A stretch of 8,714 bases of DNA from Bifidobacteriaceae bacterium (GTDB lineage: Bacteria > Actinomycetota > Actinomycetes > Actinomycetales > WQXJ01): contig JAIRXV010000148.1 in the NCBI GenBank assembly GCA_031268115.1, forward strand, positions 1 to 8,714, in the 5' to 3' direction. Shown here one piece after another: positions 6,579-8,714 of the stretch (position 1 is its first letter; each line of letters opens with the position of its first letter). Below the pieces are notes generated by a model. The model saw nothing but the letters and a program-made list of their open reading frames with translations, had not been told where the DNA came from and made no database searches. Made by a program: the position numbers and the translations under genes.

Positions 6579-7529
6579 ATGCGAGGCACGCGCGGGCGGC
6601 GGGCAGGACGGGGATCTGGCGCGCGTTGGGCCTTGTTGCGGAAGGTCGGCACGGGGGCATTCGGTGCGGTGGCGCTGGCGCTGCTCGTAGCGGCCGTTTG
6701 GCAGCAGCGAGCGGCCTTTTCGGCCGGTGTTGCCCGCTTGAGCTGGCAGGCCGTTGTTGTGGCGGGTCTGTCTGGCGGAGCCGGGCTGTATGCGAGCTTC
6801 ATGACGTGGCGTTCAGCGATGGCGTCTGTTGGCGCTCCCCTTTCAGGCGCGCATGCGGGCCGGGTCTACTTCCTGTCACAACTCGGAAAGTACCTTCCGG
6901 GGAGCGTTTGGCCAGTGTTGGCCCAAATGGAGATGACCAAGGCCCGCGGGATCGGCCGCTCTCGCAGCGGTGCGGCGTCAATTCTGGCGATGGTGGTCAG
7001 TGTGGTGACGAGTTCCGCTGTGGCAGCCGTTGCCTTGGCGTTTACTGTCGCGGAGTCGCTTCTTAGCTACTGGTACTTGTTTCTCGCCGTCCCTGTGGGC
7101 ATCGCCATCCTGGCGCCTCCCGTCCTCGGCCGCATTATGGGTGCCATGTCGAGGCTCACCGGCGGCAGGATCGAAGCGTTCGTGCCGACGTGGCGGGGAA
7201 TCTTGGCTTCGACGGGCTGGGCCTTGGTCATGTGGTTCGTTTACGGTCTGCACGCGTTGGCAATTCTCAACTCGCTGGCGGCCCCTGGACACGTCAGCTA
7301 CGTGCGGGCACTGGGGGCATTCTCCCTGGCGTGGGTCGTCGGGTTCCTCGTTGTGATCGCCCCAGCCGGAATCGGGCCGAGGGAAGGTGCTCTGGTGGTA
7401 GCCCTATCGGGGGTCCTTGGCGCGCCAGACGCTCTGGTCTTTGCGGTAGTCAGCCGAGTGATGCTGACCCTGGCGGACGGGCTTGCCGGAGGGGCCGGCG
7501 TGCTGTTGACGCGAGGGCGGCGGCGCTGA
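6579..7529 (+). CDS. Lysylphosphatidylglycerol synthase transmembrane (UPF0104, flippase-like) family protein
   Basis: This is a 316-residue integral membrane protein. It has a basic N-terminus, helices at about 24-42 and 56-74, the family signature FLSQLGKYLPGSVWPVLA (98-115) with MEMTKARG after it, further helices at about 134-157, 161-180, 200-224, 238-251 and 261-298, and the second signature APAGIGPREG (251-260). These match the membrane half of MprF-type proteins, but the soluble lysyl-tRNA transferase domain is absent, so it is not a lysyl-PG synthase. Stand-alone members often sit in glycopolymer loci and are proposed to move lipids or lipid-linked sugars. That role would fit a neighbouring polyprenyl-phosphate sugar synthase, but is inference. 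The start at ATG 6579 is chosen by family length; only a weak purine run (AGAGAGA) precedes it, too close to be a good Shine-Dalgarno. Its stop is 45 bp from the convergent next gene. Confidence 0.85.
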   Translation: MRGTRGRRAGRGSGARWALLRKVGTGAFGAVALALLVAAVWQQRAAFSAGVARLSWQAVVVAGLSGGAGLYASFMTWRSAMASVGAPLSGAHAGRVYFLSQLGKYLPGSVWPVLAQMEMTKARGIGRSRSGAASILAMVVSVVTSSAVAAVALAFTVAESLLSYWYLFLAVPVGIAILAPPVLGRIMGAMSRLTGGRIEAFVPTWRGILASTGWALVMWFVYGLHALAILNSLAAPGHVSYVRALGAFSLAWVVGFLVVIAPAGIGPREGALVVALSGVLGAPDALVFAVVSRVMLTLADGLAGGAGVLLTRGRRR

Positions 7530-7574
7530 GGGCGCTGCTCCGCGTCGCGGCAACGTCACCGCTTGCACTATCCG
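7530..7574. other. Short gap between convergent genes
   Basis: The 45 bases contain only a weak CCGCG-T-CGCGG inverted repeat and no T tract. No repeat unit like that at 2470-2668 occurs here. I cannot support a terminator. Confidence 0.4.
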
Positions 7575-8714
7575 CTACCGGCCCCCCTCCCACTCCAGGA
7601 AGTAGAAGGCCCGATCTCCCTGCCGGTTGAGCCACGTCTTGACGACTGGCTTGAGGCCGGCTTCGGCGAAGGCGGACTCGTATTCGCTCCGCCTGTCCTT
7701 CTCCCAGTAGCAAAGCACTATCCTGTCGAAATCCCGCGAAATCGAGGTCAACAGATCCGGCCAAGGAGAGACCGGGGCGTACGGTACTCGGTTCTCAGTC
7801 AAGTAGGCAAAGTTCATAAAGAACCCCCACTCTGGGAATAAATAAAAGGTTTCATTTCCAGCGCGCGCCTCGGCCAGCGCGCGGCTTGGCAGATGATTGA
7901 GTTCTTCAGTATACAGGCGCACACCTCCTGATTCCCTAAGACTCGTCATGAATCGAGAGTAATCGAGGCAGTTTATGGCTACCAAAGGGACCATGAGGAG
8001 GCAGACTATTGGTCCCCAAACCCTGAATCCCCACTTGATGGCGGAGCTGGCAAAGAGACTGAGCCCACACCCAAGAGTGAAGAACGACACTACAAACAGC
8101 GAGATGAAATGGTGCTCGCGAATCCGATTTCCGAAGACCATTGCCACGCAACAGAAAGAGACCATCAGGATAACACCGAGAAACCACATTCTAGCGTCAC
8201 AGGGCACACCCTTGATTCTCCGCGAAACAACGGTCACTAACGCCAACAGTTGCGACACCAAGAACACTGTTGGATATATCCAATCGGCCACGCCGATTAA
8301 GTCGCCAATCACAGATATTTGGGCCAGGGCTCCCCGCGAGGAATTGCGCAGAGCCGAAAGAAGGACGCCCAGCCTGTCCGCTAGCGACGCGGGAGTTCCC
8401 AGAACGGCTGTTGCCTCGGTATTCCTGGCAAACGCCTCGGTGGCCTCGGTCCACGTACCCGAGATCACCATCTCGAAGACGATGGCGACGCCAGCGCCGA
8501 CAACCAGGAGCGATCCCACGCCCCAAGCCATCCATGTAGCCTTCTGTCGAAGGCGCCGAGGTGCGCATGAGGGATTCTGCGGACGGACCGCCCATCTACC
8601 CCGGAGGACGCGGCAGATGGGCATCGAAAGGAGAATCACCGGGCCAAGGAGAACTATTGTGGTGGCAAGAAGGCGGTGGTTCAGCGCCCAGTGAGAATTG
8701 ACGAGCGCCGCTAG
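7575..8714 (-). CDS. Multi-pass membrane protein with C-terminal outer domain, 5' end outside the window
   Basis: The frame is open to the right edge: 379 residues are visible and the N-terminus is missing. A GTG at 8639 could be taken as the start, but it lies in the middle of a membrane helix (HRLLATTIVLLGPVILLSM) that begins further upstream, so it is not. Further helices are WMAWGVGSLLVVGAGVAIVF, YPTVFLVSQLLALVTVV, MWFLGVILMVSFCCVAMVF, HHFISLFVVSFFTLGCGL and VWGPIVCLLMVPLVAI. A soluble tail of about 130 residues follows (ARAGNETFYLFPEWGFF, IVLCYWEKDRRSEYESAF, ending FLEWEGGR). Helices followed by an outer C-terminal domain fit a GT-C glycosyltransferase or a related polysaccharide membrane enzyme, but the part that would carry the first-loop catalytic acid is not in view. 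G+C is low (37% and 50% in two counted lines). It converges on the UPF0104 gene. Function is not assigned. Confidence 0.7.
   Translation of the reverse strand, partial: LAALVNSHWALNHRLLATTIVLLGPVILLSMPICRVLRGRWAVRPQNPSCAPRRLRQKATWMAWGVGSLLVVGAGVAIVFEMVISGTWTEATEAFARNTEATAVLGTPASLADRLGVLLSALRNSSRGALAQISVIGDLIGVADWIYPTVFLVSQLLALVTVVSRRIKGVPCDARMWFLGVILMVSFCCVAMVFGNRIREHHFISLFVVSFFTLGCGLSLFASSAIKWGFRVWGPIVCLLMVPLVAINCLDYSRFMTSLRESGGVRLYTEELNHLPSRALAEARAGNETFYLFPEWGFFMNFAYLTENRVPYAPVSPWPDLLTSISRDFDRIVLCYWEKDRRSEYESAFAEAGLKPVVKTWLNRQGDRAFYFLEWEGGR

Overview
The window looks like part of a cell-surface glycopolymer locus from a high-GC Gram-positive bacterium, most likely an actinobacterium. The evidence is the base composition (about 63% G+C in hand-counted lines of the plus-strand genes), the WHA-type CDP-glycerol glycerophosphotransferase variants, and the SQLGKYLPGSVWPV flippase-like family; I recall both protein types as common in actinobacteria. 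I cannot name a genus from the sequence alone.

Layout. (1) 19-1230 (+) and 1227-2477 (+) are two TagF/TarL-like CDP-polyol phosphotransferases, coupled by a 4-base ATGA overlap. (2) 2470-2668 is an 81-bp palindromic tandem repeat (two full copies and one partial) lying exactly between convergent genes; the stop codons of both flanking genes fall inside it. (3) 2660-4234 (-) is a large multi-pass membrane protein with a GT-C-like acidic pair in its first outer loop. (4) 4235-4422 is a divergent intergenic region holding a strong interrupted hairpin just upstream of the minus-strand ribosome-binding site. (5) 4423-5475 (+) is a polyprenyl-phosphate glycosyltransferase of the DPM/GtrB type. (6) 5415-6401 (-) is a GT-A fold glycosyltransferase of a little-studied family, overlapping the previous gene tail to tail by 61 bp. 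(7) 6579-7529 (+) is a membrane protein of the lysylphosphatidylglycerol-synthase transmembrane (UPF0104, flippase-like) family. (8) 7575 to the right edge (-) is a second large membrane protein, cut off by the window.

How the genes may work together (inference): the GT2 enzyme would load a sugar onto a polyprenyl-phosphate carrier on the inner membrane face. The UPF0104-type protein may move lipids or lipid-linked sugars, and the GT-C-like membrane proteins would use the carrier outside the cell. The two TagF-like enzymes would build or prime a polyol-phosphate (teichoic-acid-like) chain, and the remaining GT-A enzyme would add a further sugar. No regulator, transposase, tRNA, rRNA or CRISPR array is visible. 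After the first pair the genes alternate strand one by one, and the two minus-strand membrane genes are poorer in G+C than the plus-strand genes. This suggests piecemeal assembly rather than one operon. There is no gene-free stretch longer than 300 bases.
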